Positions 36,414-48,536 are shown, counted from the stretch's first letter. The stretch: DNA of 64,000 bases from Eudorina sp. 2006-703-Eu-15 (GCA_003117195.1 BDSI01000044.1:189952-253951), one strand, 5' to 3'. A program made the numbers and translations. Notes: generated by a model from the sequence alone, not told the origin.

Positions 36414-39400
36414 TGTGTGGCAGGTCGAAGTGAGGAACACGAACGGGCTGTGTTAATGGTGCTGACTGCGGGCGGAGGACGCGATGGCACCCGCAGGTGG
36501 GGCGGGCGGGGCAGCAAGGCGGCATCCGCCAGAGCGTTCGCGGGGTTAGGATGCGATGGGCCGCGACCGTGGAACAAAGCTCAGGCGAGGGAAGACACCA
36601 GAAACGCGCACGCGGACGGCGTCCAAGGGGTCAACTAACTGTGGCGAGCGGCGCAGATTGACAGCCAGCAAGACGTCGTCCCCCCGCACACCCTGCCCCC
36701 CCTAGCCTCCCACTCACCGGTTGGCCGCCGCATCCGCCGCCTTCTGCACAAACTGGTCGTAGATGGCCTCGTGCACGTACACCCGCGAGCCGGCCGCGCA
36801 GCACTGCCCGTGGTTGAAGAAGAGCGCCATATGCGCGTCCGCCACCGCCTTGTCGATGTCCACGTCGGGGCACACGACGATGGGCGACTTGCCGCCCAGC
36901 TCCAGGGTGCAGGGCTTGAGCTGGTCGGCGGCCAGGAGGGCCACGATGCGGCCCACCTCGGTGGAGCCCGTGAAGGCGGTCTGCGGGGGGGGGGCCGGTC
37001 GGGGGGCGGTCAGGGTCCGCGAAGGGGTGGGGTGGGGTGGGTGGCTGGAAGAACTCGCGAAGGGGTGGCGTGGGGTGGGTGGCTGGAAGAACTCGCGAAG
37101 GGGTGGCGTGGGGTGGGTGGCTGGAAGAACTCGCGAGGGGGTGGGGTCGGTGGAAGAACTCGGAGGGGGTGGGGTCGGTGGCTGGAAGAACTCTTTGACG
37201 AGCTACCACCGCGCTGCCTAGCGACCTGATGGGGGTTTTGAAAGAATCAATCAAAGCCCTTGTGGGGTCGGTACTCGGTGGTAGAGTTTGACCTTGCCTC
37301 CGCGGGCAGTTTCCAACTAGGTTGACCAGAGGTGGCCTTGCCTCCGCGGGCAGTTTCCAACTAGGTTGACCAGAGGTGGCCTTGCCGAGCCTACAGGCCT
37401 TGCAGGTACGGTTTGATGAGCAGGTGCAGCGCATTCAGCCCTGCCGACGACCACGCCCGGACCAACGATGGGTGTGCGCTGGCCAGGCCAGGCCAGGCCT
37501 GAAGCATACGGTATCTTCGGGCGGCCACCCCTCCCCGGGATCAGCACGTCACATAGGACACGTTTGCACTGCCGCGCATCGCACACGACACGTAGCCGAC
37601 GGCTTCCCTCACCTTGTCGATGCCCCGGTGGCTGGCCACCGCCGCACCGGCCGTGGGGCCCAGCCCCGTCACCACGTTGATGACGCCATCCGGGATGCCC
37701 ACCTGCGGACCCCATGTACGTCCCCAGGACACACGTACGGTACCGTGAGGGCACCCACGTGAGGGGTGACGGTTACGGCATTGTCGTACTAACCGGCATG
37801 TGCCAAAGAAGCGTTGCCAGGACAGCGGCGTGACGTTTGCATGTTTTCGTCCAACAGAGAAGGACGAACGTCACCGATCGATACGATCCGGACGGCTTGA
37901 GAGTGGCGAGACCGAAACGTTTCAGCTTTCAGGCATCGGCGCGCCGGTCCGGTCGAATGTGTTACAAGGCAGCCCTGCACACCGCTACCTATCATTCTCT
38001 CTCCATGCACGTGCACCAGGCCCCCCTTGCCCCCACCTCCTTCGCGAGCTGCGCCAGCCGCAGGGCGGTCATGGGCGTCTGCTCCGCGGGCTTGAGGACC
38101 ACGGTGTTGCCGGCCGCCAGCGCCGGCGCGAGCTTCCAAGCGGCCATCAGCAGCGGGAAGTTCCAGGGGATGATCTGCGGACACCCATAGCACCGCGGGA
38201 GGTGCGGGACGCGGTGGTGAAGGGTATAGGAAACTGGTAGACGTACTCAAAACTACCGGTACGCTGCTGCCAGAGCGAAGGTCTGGTGAAGGGGGTCAAC
38301 ACCGCGGCAGTAGCCGCACAGGCCGCGACATTCACCCGAGCAAACCACCGTACATGCCCGATGTGGGGGCTTGAAGACGGACTCGGGCGACTGCGCAGCC
38401 CGGTCGTGCTATCTGCCTATCTCGGCCGCGATGCGATCTTCTATCTCTACGCGCTTATCCTCCCAGCCTCAACCTCCGACGACGTTAGCCTTGCACCAAC
38501 TTCCCCGGGGGGAGCGAGCTGCCGCGGTCGGGGGCCCCCTCCGCTCCCACCTGGCCCACGACGCCGATGGGCTCGTGCAGGGTGTAGGCCAGGAAGGGGC
38601 CGTCCACCGGGATGGTCTTGCCGTGAATCTTATCAGCCCAGCCGGCGTAGTACCTGCGGGTGGCACCGTGGGGGATCAGCCAGAGCGAGTGCGAGTGCGA
38701 GGGGTGAAGCGGGAGGGTATAGGAAAGCAGGTGCGGTAGTCGTGACGCGGCAGGGATGCTCCGAGGCCTCCGGCCAGAACCCCGGGCGCCCGTCGGACTC
38801 CCAACGTGTTGCGCACAGGTGCCGCGTGGTGATGCCCGCCACCACCGTTCCCGCGCCTCCACCACCACCTAACCGAAAGTGATCGATGGAGAGGGGCACG
38901 TCCGCAGCCCGGCTGTAGAAGATGGGCTGCAGGGACACGCAGGAACACGGGTCAACAGGACGAGCCGTCACGATGAGTGAACCTTCGTTTGTGAGGGGCG
39001 GTGTACTGAAGACGAAGGGCGGTACCCTACTACACCTGGAACCGCTACATCACACAGCACCTGGCTAAGGCTACCCCTAAATTGCGGCAGCTGTCCACAC
39101 GGCACCCACAGCCGCTGAAATGCCGGCCCTCGGTTTCACCCATCGCATTCGCAGCATGCACGGCGCGCGCAGTGTCCCGCGGCCCCCCCCTAACCACTCG
39201 GCGCCCACCTTGCCGTTGTCCAGCGTCTCTAGCGCCGCGAGTTCCTCCGCCGCCGCCTCCATGGCGTCCGCCAGTTTGTACAGCAGCCGGCCGCGCTCCT
39301 GCGGGTCCACAACCCCCAAATCAACAACATGTCGCGGCCCTCCACCACATGAGGGTTGGTATGGACCTACCCTACCAACCCTCATGTACCCCACCCTGCC

Positions 39401-40416
39401 CTGCCCTGCAGCGCCCGGCGCACCTTGGCGGTCATGCGCGGCCAGGGTCCCTCGTCAAAGGCCTTGCGGGCGGCTGCCACCGCCTTGTCCACGTCCGCGG
39501 CAGCGCCATCCGCGACCTCAATGATCGCCTCCTCGGTGCGCGGGTCGATCACCGAGAGCGTCTTGCCGCTGACGGCGTCCTGCCACTTGCCGCCGATGAA
39601 GAGCTACGGGGGGCCGGCCGTGAGCGAGGTAACGAGGGGGCAGACGGGAACGCGTTCAAGTTACGCGAAATCGTATGGACGTTTCGAGGGCAACGGCGGT
39701 CAAGGACAGCTGCGCAACATCGTCGAGAACTGTAGGGGCAGCCATGTGCACACATGGATACGGCTGTGAGGCATGAGTCCTAGGGAAGTCCCAGGGAAGT
39801 TGAGCGCCGGAGACGCGGAACCTGTCCGGTGAACGTCGCCTAAGCAAGTTTACGGGAGTGCAAAGCATGCTGACAGCGCGGTCTGCTGTTGCTGCAGCTG
39901 CTACTGTCAATCTGATTGGCGCCTTCCGGGACAAAGGGTGAGGCATGCCCTTCACGAGGGACAACTTGAAACCGAACGAGGCATGAGATGGGACAACTGC
40001 CTGGGCCGCCCCCAGAAACAAAATTCAATGAATTCTAGCAGCTGTCATTAAGATTTCCTCCATTTACATGACCAAAATACTGAGAATTTTCCGAGAGAGG
40101 GACCGCTTGCCAACACGTCGGAAGGTCCCTGGAACTGCAACATACCTTCGCAGGGAGTCGCTTGGCAAACGTAACCGCGTCGCGATACTCCTTGCTTTCG
40201 CTGGCAAATGCCCTGTTGCAAGTAGTGGGACATTTCGCCTCGGCCTGACGTGCCCAACTGCAATGACCTTTTTCAGCTCTGCTTTTCCGGAATGTAAACT
40301 TACGGTTGGGCAGCACTTGCAAAGTTGCGAGCTGCATTTGAAACGGCACTCAAGATTCCCTTGTTTGCCAAAGTCACGGTTAAGCAGGCACGGGCAGCGG
40401 TCAGAGCTGCGGCCAT
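33089..40416 (-). CDS. Mitochondrial ALDH2-type aldehyde dehydrogenase (14 exons, 537 aa)
   Basis: Exons, 5' to 3' on the minus strand: 40416-40304, 40212-40146, 39603-39424, 39298-39209, 38926-38874, 38653-38551, 38174-38037, 37702-37613, 36980-36718, 36347-36261, 35753-35585, 34116-33988, 33429-33343, 33133-33089. All introns keep phase. The protein oxidises aldehydes to acids with NAD(P)+. Landmarks: N-terminal Arg/Ala/Ser-rich mitochondrial presequence ([12 protein letters not shown]), [51 protein letters not shown], nucleotide-binding FTGSTEVG, general base Glu305 in LELGGKSP, nucleophile Cys339 in [28 protein letters not shown] and [28 protein letters not shown]. The length matches plant and animal mitochondrial ALDH2. 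An alternative exon 2 acceptor would add 13 residues. The intron 34117-35584 carries an antisense LINE fragment and a CA repeat. Confidence 0.93.
33895..33987 (+). repeat. CCAC/CAGC-type tetramer repeats in the ALDH intron
   Basis: Runs of cacc and cagc units cover most of the 93 bp and reach the splice donor of the exon ending at 33988, so the donor GTGGGT is part of the repeat. Confidence 0.75.
34150..34440 (+). mobile_element. LINE 3' fragment (C-terminal coding end), antisense in an ALDH intron
   Basis: The frame ending at the TGA at 34438-34440 encodes [12 protein letters not shown], then [32 protein letters not shown] and PVDVDS. This lines up with the C-terminus of the LINE polyprotein at 61094-63787 (ALAALAALERGR, ADFWARLASFAALGLAPRNW, HPFLCNVNGRV, PLDVDS). 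It is a strongly 5'-truncated LINE copy inserted about 30 bp from the acceptor of an ALDH exon, next to a short (CA)n. LINE 3' UTR sequence probably continues to about 34930, where TCTATGTAACC is duplicated. Confidence 0.8.
35263..35314 (+). repeat. (CA)26 microsatellite in the ALDH intron
   Basis: An uninterrupted CA run of about 52 bp. Confidence 0.95.
36381..36412 (+). repeat. (GT)16 microsatellite in the ALDH intron
   Basis: An uninterrupted GT run, 32 bp upstream (in gene sense) of the acceptor of the exon starting at 36347. Confidence 0.95.
37007..37192 (+). repeat. 38-bp minisatellite in the ALDH intron
   Basis: Units containing GGTGGCTGGAAGAACTCGCG start at 37045, 37083 and 37121, exactly 38 bp apart; two shorter degenerate units follow to about 37192. 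Confidence 0.85.
37292..37379 (+). repeat. 44-bp direct duplication in the ALDH intron
   Basis: CCTTGCCTCCGCGGGCAGTT begins at 37292 and again at 37336, with the whole 44-bp unit repeated. A third partial copy starts CCTTGCC at 37380. Confidence 0.9.
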
Positions 40417-41776
40417 GGTGTTGAGTCCAAAGATAAAAGACTGCAAATGCCAGTCGGCGCTTTGTCCGCAATTCCGCCTGTGAAGATTGATAAGGTCACT
40501 GCGGACAGGTGGTCCCAGTCATCAGATCGCTTCCGGACGATCGCTTCCGGACAAATAGTACCTTAGTACGTGATCGCCCTGGAGCGGTTACTCAAGGGCA
40601 TGTGGACGGAGCTGCATCCAACTTGCATCATATATCCTTTGGAGTATTCTTGTGCACTTTTCTCCAGTGCTTGGTTTACCGTGCATTGTATCACAGCAGA
40701 CACGCTGGCGCAGGGTGTTTTCTAGCGCGACAGACCGGAAAACCCACCGCGTGCCCCAGAAGGCAGCGGCGCAACCACGGCGACAGGACACAAGGTGGCA
40801 TGTCCACGTCTCCACCACTCCAACACCCGCAATGAAACCCGTCAACCCCACCGCCCTGGTCCACCAAGCAGCGGCCCCGCTCGATCACCGATAGCAGTCC
40901 AGCCACGTTTCGCCATAGCGTAAAAACCGTAAATGAAAGGCAATCCACTCAAAGAAAGAGTCAAGCTTAATCCTCCGAGGGTCATAACTTCGCAACGAAT
41001 ATCCATGCGTATGAGAGGGTCTGTGTGCATCGTCGCGCGCACTCGTGAGCGCAGAGACGTAGGATCGTGAATAAGCGCACCTCCTCCCTCCCTCCAGAGT
41101 TGAAAAAGGAACCCGAGCAACGCAGCGCGCCGGCGCGCTGCCCCTCATCCAACAAACCCAATACGGTACCCGTCGAAAGTCATCTTCACTACAACACACT
41201 GCGACCCCGGCTGACCCAGATCGATGCGACCTGCGCCGTCTTGCACCGAATCCTCACTCAAGTTCTTGCAGCTGCCAACTCTTACCCACGCTATCCACTT
41301 GACATGGGGCAGTCTTGGAAGGTCTTGACCGGTCCGTCATTACCTATTTCAACTCACGCACTAGGCGGCCACGTCCGTGCCCCTGCAGGCGGCCCCTGCA
41401 TCAGGGTTGCACAGACAAGGCCCGCCCGCCTACACTCCTCTTAACACTGCACTGCAGTACACTGCAGTACTCTGCGATGCACACACTCCGGTCATCCCAC
41501 TGTGCAGTGCCTACATGGGCTGTCACAAAAATATCAACATCCTGAGCACACGGGCGCTCAAAGCGCTCAAAGGTCAACCGCCGCTCTCGCAGGCCGCCCC
41601 GGATCCAAGTGTGGCGCAAAAGAATGTCCACTCTCGCGCTCGCGCACAACCCCGCTGGGTGGAGGCACTCGCCGCAAATCAAATCAAATCACATCCCATC
41701 GCATCACGTCACATCACGCACCGAAATCGCTCTCGACAGACCTCGGCCACATCGGCGACCACCGCACTGCCCATGT

Positions 41777-41826
41777 AGCCCCCTGGCAGGTCCCCCTGGC
41801 AGGTCCCCCTGGCAGGTCCCCCTGGC
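41777..41826 (+). repeat. 14-bp tandem repeat CCTGGCAGGTCCCC
   Basis: Three full units plus a partial fourth, nearly identical. Confidence 0.9.
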
Positions 41827-42599
41827 AGCAGTGCAAGAGGATGCCAGCCCCGGTTGGCTGCGATTGCGGGGGTGCCAGACACATGCACGCGAAGAACCGC
41901 ACCACCCGTGCGGCGGGTTGCTGGCCACTCATGGCCGGTGCCTGGCCCCACACTCGCCATGTGCCCAGCCCTAGTACACCTCCCTCCACAGTCAACAAGC
42001 ATCGCGCACCCCGCAGCCCCCGGGTCTTTCCATGCGCCCAAGCATGAATGGGCGAATCCTGAACCCCACCCACACACCCACAGGATGTAAGGGTCCTGGC
42101 AGCCAAACGCGTCGCACCAGACACCTCTCCACACACATAGACGCGTACACATGGGTCGGGCGGGTCTCTTATCTAAACACACACATAGACGCATACGGGC
42201 AACTATTCCGGCGCTGCTCTGCCCCATGCATATCACGCACACCTGTTATGCCTGCCTAAGAACACACATGGACGGCCACTCCCGGCAGCAGCGCTCCGTT
42301 CTCACTCACCCCATGTGCCCCGCCGATGCTTCCGCAGCTGCGCGACCCTTAAGAGTATCGTATGTCCGTCGCCCCTGGCCGCAATAAGCTTCCCGAATGT
42401 GCTACACGGTCTGTGAGAGAATCACGGTCGCGCCACCGATGGCGGTTGCCCGATGGCGGCCCCGAAACCCTCCAGATCGCACCCGCCACGCGAGTGCGTC
42501 CCACACGGATGCGCCGGTCCCACACGCTGTAAGAACAGGGCAGCCATCAATGCAGGAGGCCCACTGCCCCACCGCATGACCAGCCCAAATGCAAATGCA

Positions 42600-42724
42600 T
42601 ACACACACATGTTGCGGCGGGTTGCAATTCTAAACACACACATGTGCACACACACACACACATGTACACACACATGTGCACACACATGTCCGCTGCGACG
42701 TTCATTCATTCATTCATTCATTCA
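42600..42724 (+). repeat. Compound CA and ATTC microsatellite
   Basis: Alternating CA tracts interrupted by ACATGT, ending in five or six ATTC units near 42702-42724. Confidence 0.9.
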
Positions 42725-43002
42725 TGTGCAGAGCCACAGACCCGCATGATCCGTCTACTTGCCACGCATTTTCAGCAGTTCCACGCCCCTTAGTTCGCAG
42801 CTCCGCGGTTCGCAGTTTCGTTGGCGACCAACGTTGGCAGTTCCAAACGCCAGTCGCCAGCAGTTCCACGCCGGGGTGGCTAGCACATAGCGACGCACTT
42901 CTTTTTCACTGTTGGGTCAATCATCATGAAGGGGATCCGCGCACGTGCCGTGTGCGCCTTCCCCCCCCGTGGCTCACTTGCGCTCACCGGGCCCGAAGGG
43001 CG

Positions 43003-43338
43003 GCACGCCCTCCCTGGCGGCACCTTGGCCCTCAGTGCCGGCACGCCCTCCCCGGCGGCACCTTGGCCCTCAGTGCCGGCACGCCCTCCCCGGCGGCACC
43101 TTGGCCCTCAGTGCCGGCACGCCCTCCCCGGCGGCACCTTGGCCCTCAGTGCCGGCACGCCCTCCCTGGCGGCACCTTGGCCCTCAGTGCCGGCACGCCC
43201 TCCCCGGCGGCACCTTGGCCCTCAGTGCCGGCACGCCCTCCCCGGCGGCACCTTGGCCCTCAGTGCCGGCACGCCCTCCCCGGTGGCACCTTGGCCCTCA
43301 GTGCCGGCACGCCCTCCCCGGCGGCACCTTGGCCCTCA
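43003..43338 (+). repeat. 38-bp minisatellite, about 9 copies, overlapping the acid phosphatase 3' end
   Basis: Unit: CACCTTGGCCCTCAGTGCCG continuing with GCACGCCCTCCCCGGCGG. The CACCTTGG word recurs every 38 bp (43021, 43059 and so on). Copies differ by single C/T changes (CCCTGG, CCGGTGG). The last unit contains the acid phosphatase stop codon (43298-43300). Confidence 0.95.
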
Positions 43339-46300
43339 GCCTGACCGAGTCCGCCACGCGGCCGTTGTCGCTGCGGATGAAGCTGAAGGACAGCTCGTCG
43401 CCGTCCACATCGAAGCGGCCAAAGCCCCACTCGTTGACCACCTCCGCACACCAGTCCTGCGGAGTTGCGTGGGTGGAGCCGTCGAGGGCGCGATCAGGCC
43501 GGGAGCGGATGGTGACACCAGGTGCAGCAAGGTGGGGGCAGCAAGGTGGGGCACCAGGCCACCAAGGGGGGACGACGAGGTACTAGGGGGCATGCAGGGC
43601 CCCCGCGGGGCCGCCCAGACGCGCAGCCCTTCGGTCTCAACTCTCAAGGCGTGTTCCTACATCCGCACATCCGCCCCGCCCCGCCCCACACCGGAGCCAT
43701 CGCAGCTGCGGCCGCCGTGGCAGCGATGCGACTCAAGCCTCGCGGGGTAAAGCCCCGCATACATTTGGTTCATCATCACCCGAGCGCCCCACGGCCAACA
43801 ACGTGCTACCGCATCTCCCAAGCCCCGAGCTTGCTCCCCTGCCGCTCCCCGCTCGACGTCCTCCTGCCCCGCTTGACCCCAATCCTTCCTCCCTTAACCC
43901 CTTCCCTTCCCTCCCCTCCCTTACCCCCTCCCCTCCCTTACCCCCTTCCCTCCCTCCCTTCCCTCCCTCCCACCTTTTGGTCGTCCTCCACGGCCGACAG
44001 CTCGTGCCCCGCCGAGCCGATGACCAGGTGCACGATGCCGTCCCGCTCGTCCCGCGTGCACCTGCCCCCCGCTGCCGCGCAGCTGCGGTAGTAGCAGTGC
44101 ACGTGGCCCGACAGCACCAGGTCCACCCGCTGGTCCAGCAGGAGGTCCTCCAGGGAGGCGCGCAGGTGGTCGCCCACCACCCTGTTGTCCTTGTGGGGGT
44201 ACACCACGTACCTGAGGGGGGGCAGGGGTGGCGGGTGGCGGTTAAATTGAAAAAAGAAATAAACCCTAGGGAAAAACAAGCCCGGGTGGGGGAGGGAGGC
44301 GGCGGCGGTAAAGAATGAAAACAGCCCAGACACATCCCGGGGAGGGGTTGGGCCAAGGGGGGGGGGAGTGGGCGAGAGCGAGATGGGCCCGTCGCAGCAC
44401 GCGAGGGGGGAGGTTTGTGAACGCGGGCTCACATTAACTTCGCGAGGAGGAGGCCAGGCGGAAGGGAGACAGGAGGGGCAGGCGGACGGGGGGAGCGGGC
44501 CAGCTAGAGGGTCGGGACGGGCAGGGACAGCTGGGTCAGCGGCAGCGAGGTCAGTGGCCGGGGCGAGGTGGGGAAGGACCGGAGGCCGGATCGGATGTGT
44601 CCAGGAGGGGCGCGACAGCGAGGCAGCGCGCAGCCGGGCGGGCCGGGTGCTGCGTGTGGAGATGGGGAAGGACACGAGGGGGCAGGCCGGAGGGCTTGCA
44701 CCGTCCCACACGGGCGCATGTCGCAACCCCCTCCCCCGCCCACTCATGTCATGCAAGACGGCGGCGAAAAACCGCAAAGAATCACCGAACCCCTTCCCCG
44801 CGCCCCCCCCAAATGCCCGCAGGAGGCTTACAAGGGCCTGTGGATGCCGACGATAACCCAGGGCGTACGGCATCGGTCAACCGCCGCCAGGTCCGCCTCG
44901 AGCCACTGTTGCTGCTTGCTGCCCGCCTCCAAATTGTGCTCCGAAGACAGCATCGTGAAGTGTACGGTGCCGTACTCGAACGAGTACCAGAAGGGCGGGT
45001 TGTCGGGCTCGCTGTCGGAGACGCGCTCCCGCCGCTCCGCTCCGGCAGCCGCCGCCGCGACCGAGTCCGCCGCACCGCCGTTGGAGCTGGCGGCCTGTTG
45101 GTCTTGTTGCTCTTGCTGCTCTTGCTGCTGGTAATGTTGTTGCTCCTGCTGTTGCTGCTCAGCAGCATGTTGCTCCAGGCCATCCAGCGCTGTCCCCGAT
45201 CCCTCCTCCTCCTCCTCCTCCACGGCCATCATGCCCTCAGCCGCCGCCCCCGCGGTGCCCACGGCCACCAGGGCCCGTCGCTGCGCCGCCCGCAAGGAGG
45301 CCGGGACGCCCAAGCCGCGCGCCTCCACGCCGCCACCCCCGGGCATCACGAACCGGTGGGCCGTCATGGCGCCGCACTCGCCGCCGTTCTCCGTCCCGTA
45401 GTTCCCCCAGTCGGGTTCGTACGGCCGCTCGCCGGACGGGTCGTTGTCGGTTCCGGAGCTGCAGGGCCCAGCCTCGTGGTTGCCGATGCCGACCATGTAC
45501 GGAATGCGGGACGAGAGGGGCTCGATCTGCGTCATGAACGAGTCCCACACCTTGTAGTTGCCGTCCGCGTACGACAGATCGCCTGCGCGGCGACGACCGA
45601 GCGGAGGCGGCGGAGGCAGCGGAGGCGTGGACGGGAGGGCTGAGGATCGCGGGCGTGGAGCGCGGAGATCAAATCTGATGCACACGCTGAAAGCCCTCAG
45701 AGGGTTGCTGGAACTGGGACCATTTCGATTTGCGCGAATGAGATGTCGTGCAGAACCGATGCAACTTCTCAAGCCTGTTGCATCGACGGCCGCGCCGACG
45801 ATGCCCGCAAGGCGCTGCCCGCGGGCCTTGTGACCCTGACCGGCCCAGACCCGCCACGGAGCAGGTGTTCGACTGGCTTGGTTTCGATTCCTTGACAAGG
45901 AGAGACAGCCCAGCCCCCTCTACTGTAAAGCTGGAACGGACCGGGGCCTGTCGTCACCTCACCGCCACAACACCATATCCTAGTTCTGGCGGGGAGACCG
46001 TCGCGCCGCACCGTCACGCCGCACGCACCGACGTGTACGATGAGGCCCACGGGTCGGCTGTCCACCTCGTCCGCAATGGCCCGGACCGTCTTTTCGGCCC
46101 TGCGGGGTCAGCGAAGGTGGGGAAGTGAGCCGAACCGCACCAGACCCCTTTTAAAGCAGATCCGCGGGTTTCGGTCCTTGGTCTCGCTGTCAGGGCCACG
46201 ACCCACGAGCGAGTCCGCAAGGGGGCCTCTTGCACGGGAGCCTCCTCATGGGAGTCCTCCTCCAGGGGGGGACCACGGGGATGTTAAGACTAGGCGCTGC

Positions 46301-47870
46301 AGTTGACAATGCTGGCCAGCTCGCGCCGCAGAGGGGCCTCCGCCCCCGCAAGGGGCCTCCTGCCAGAGAGCCAGCCCCACCCCAGCTGCGGCTCCAGCGC
46401 CCCACACCCCCGCGGCGACCCCACGGTGCCCGGCCCGCGCCCCATTGGAGCCCCCGGGGAGGGGCCCGCCCCCGCCTGGCCCCCCGGTCCACCCCACCCC
46501 AGCGGCCAGCCACGCACATGCGGTTCTTGCGAGCCTTGCGGACGCTCTCGCCCATGTCCCCAAAGGCGATGAAGGAGAAGGGCCGGTCGGCCCCCGGCGC
46601 CGGCGGGGCGCGAAAGGTCCAGGTCTGGTCGCTGTCGCCCAGGCTGTACCAGTAGGAAGCGTCCGGCTCCTGTCATATGGCGCGCGCACACCATGTCGAC
46701 ATGTGTCAGAGGCGGGTGTCACTCCTGTCTTATGGAGTGCGGAGATGCTTCAGTGTGTCAGAGACGGGGGCGGGGACCCGGAGTGCGGAATGCGCTGATG
46801 CTTCAGCGCGGTCACGGCTTCGAGATGACACCCAAATGCGTCGCTCCCGACTATTTCCCGCCTCCTCCCCCCATGCCGCCTCCGGCAGGTCCCGGCGGGC
46901 CCTGTGGCGCAGTGGCGGTGCTGCGGGTCCGTCCGCCCTCACCAGGTTGGTCAGGACAGCGGTGTGCATGACGACGGTGAAGCGCTTCTTCCGGGCGGGG
47001 GCGTCGCACATGAGCTGCTCCTGCGGGGGCAGGCAGGGGTGTGGGTGGGGGCCGGTACAGGGTACACATTACACATTACACTGTAACTTTCATTCATTAC
47101 ATGTGGGTGGGGCCTAGCTTGTAGGAGGATCTTTGGGAAGGGGCGTGCAGGTGCATTGCGCTTCGTCCACGTCGAGGTCGGTGTGCTGCTGGCCCCACAG
47201 GCGCAGGACAGGCGGGGGACACTGTGGGATGGCGACCAGTGACGCGGTGCGTGTGCCGGCGGCGATGCGCTGGGCAAGGAAACGCGAGGTGCAGTGACTT
47301 GCAGGCGAGGAAAGAGGAAAGAGGACGGGACGAGCACGCACCGAAATGGTGTAGCTGCTGCCTTCCGATCTGAGAAACGGCTTGTCGAGCAGGCGCTTCC
47401 CGGTCGGGTCAGACTGACCGTACGATACAGTCGAGGGGCACCTGCACAACGTTTTGTCGGACTCGTCAGCAAATGAGGGACCCGATGGGCATCGCGGCTG
47501 GAACAGCTAAGAGGCATGCTTGCGGTGCTAAAAAGCCGTTGGTGCCATACCTGAGTCCAGCAGTACGCCAGCTTGCGCGGATGTCCCTGAAATCGTCCGA
47601 TATCGCCAGGTGAACCTGTTCCAGCATCGCATGGACAGAGTTCATGCATCAAGCAGTATGTTCTTGCCTGCATGCTGTGAACCGAGCGCTTACCTCGTAG
47701 GGTGCGCACTCCTGGCTCCCTTTGATGGTGTCCAACGAACTTATAAACGATGTCGTTTGGGCAAACCGTGCTGTTGACGCAATTCTTGAAAGGCATAAAA
47801 ACACAGTAGCCACAACTAGCTGCCAGGGTTGCCGGCGGAGGCTACACCTGGCTGCCGCGAATGCAGGCAT
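43298..47870 (-). CDS. Secreted purple acid phosphatase (9 exons, 596 aa)
   Basis: Exons, 5' to 3' on the minus strand: 47870-47694, 47615-47551, 47441-47342, 47020-46943, 46669-46518, 46099-46029, 45582-44832, 44211-43974, 43456-43298; every phase matches. This is a metallophosphoesterase hydrolysing phosphate monoesters at a dinuclear metal site, usually extracellular or vacuolar and used in phosphate scavenging. A signal peptide (QLVVATVFLCLSRIA) is present. A fibronectin-like N-domain (VHLAISDDFRDIRASWRTA, VSYG, TVVMHTAVLTNLEPDASYWYSLGD) precedes the catalytic domain. All seven metal ligands are visible: Asp178 (GDMG), Asp216 and Tyr219 (GDLSYADGNY), Asn249 (GNHE), His462 (GIHRP), His501 and His503 (GHVHCYYR). 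Between GNHE and the FWYSFEYG strand there is a ~110-residue Ala/Glu/Gln-rich insertion, including (QQQEQ) runs. The C-terminus (KVPPGRACRH) is encoded by a minisatellite unit. Confidence 0.92.
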
Positions 47871-48536
47871 TTCTTCTGTCTGAGAATGGCAAGCAAATGC
47901 GCTGCTGCTGGTTTATGCGTTCCACACAAATTGAACTGTCCACGTATGCCAGTAAGCATGTTTAACAAGGGCGCAGTGGTACCGGGCATCCAGCCGGGAA
48001 TATGCATCGTCGCTCCGAAGCTCAGGACGGATCAATTCATGTCGCTTTCCGCAATGCCATTATCCACTCATCAATGTCATTATTTTTTGAGCGAACCAAT
48101 GGCCGCGGCATGCATGTACTAATCAAGGAGCATCTGCTGCGGGGAACACTAATGTTGTAGTCTGAGCTGCAGCGTGACAATGTCTCGCATCCAGTCGTTC
48201 TCATTGTGAGATTCATTTTCCTTGCTCCTTAAATCTGTTAAGCAAAGGTACATTCTGACCCTATTATCCAGCTAATGAGCATTAATGGCAGCATCGTTAA
48301 TGAGTGTGCGTTTATTGTTTATGTCCCCTTCAATTGGCATGCATTGGTTACATTAAGTATGCAAGAGCTAGGGTGCTGGAAAAGTTTTTCGTAGTACAGC
48401 TACGGGAACGCAGTAGCTTGAAAGTTTTGTGCAAAGGGCCTGTCACTGACCATACCTAATGCCTTCTATGTGTAAATGTATTAACTGCCTAGGTTAGCTG
48501 AGGTGGTGCAAGATCAGTTGGTTTTTGCCTTTGAGC
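47871..48536. promoter_or_regulatory. Divergent promoter region, acid phosphatase / coiled-coil gene
   Basis: 666 bp between divergent start codons; 48100-48500 is notably AT-rich. Repeated ATTAATG-like words occur, but no element can be named. No ORF is supported. Confidence 0.4.

Larger units (their letters stand above)
40417..43297. other. Intergenic region between ALDH 5' end and acid phosphatase 3' end
   Basis: 2.9 kb without a supported gene. 40417-41100 is AT-richer and should hold the ALDH promoter. The rest carries a 14-bp repeat (41777-41826), a GGGCGGGTCTCTTATCTAAA word followed by CA repeats (42153-42190), CA/ATTC microsatellites (42600-42724) and the 38-bp minisatellite. Confidence 0.45.

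Noticed and set aside
43003..43338. Possible CRISPR-like array of 38-bp repeats
   Set aside because: Units are directly adjacent without unique spacers and the genome is eukaryotic; it is a minisatellite.
42676..43750. Several long plus-strand frames with a repeating Gly/Ala/Pro/Trp pattern
   Set aside because: They are the 38-bp minisatellite read through in three frames; the repeat, not a protein, explains them. The real gene here is on the minus strand.
46246..46420. Possible extra acid phosphatase exon encoding APLRRELASIVNCSA
   Set aside because: It ends in a stop without a usable donor, while the exon at 46099-46029 joins both neighbours in phase and rebuilds the family sequence.
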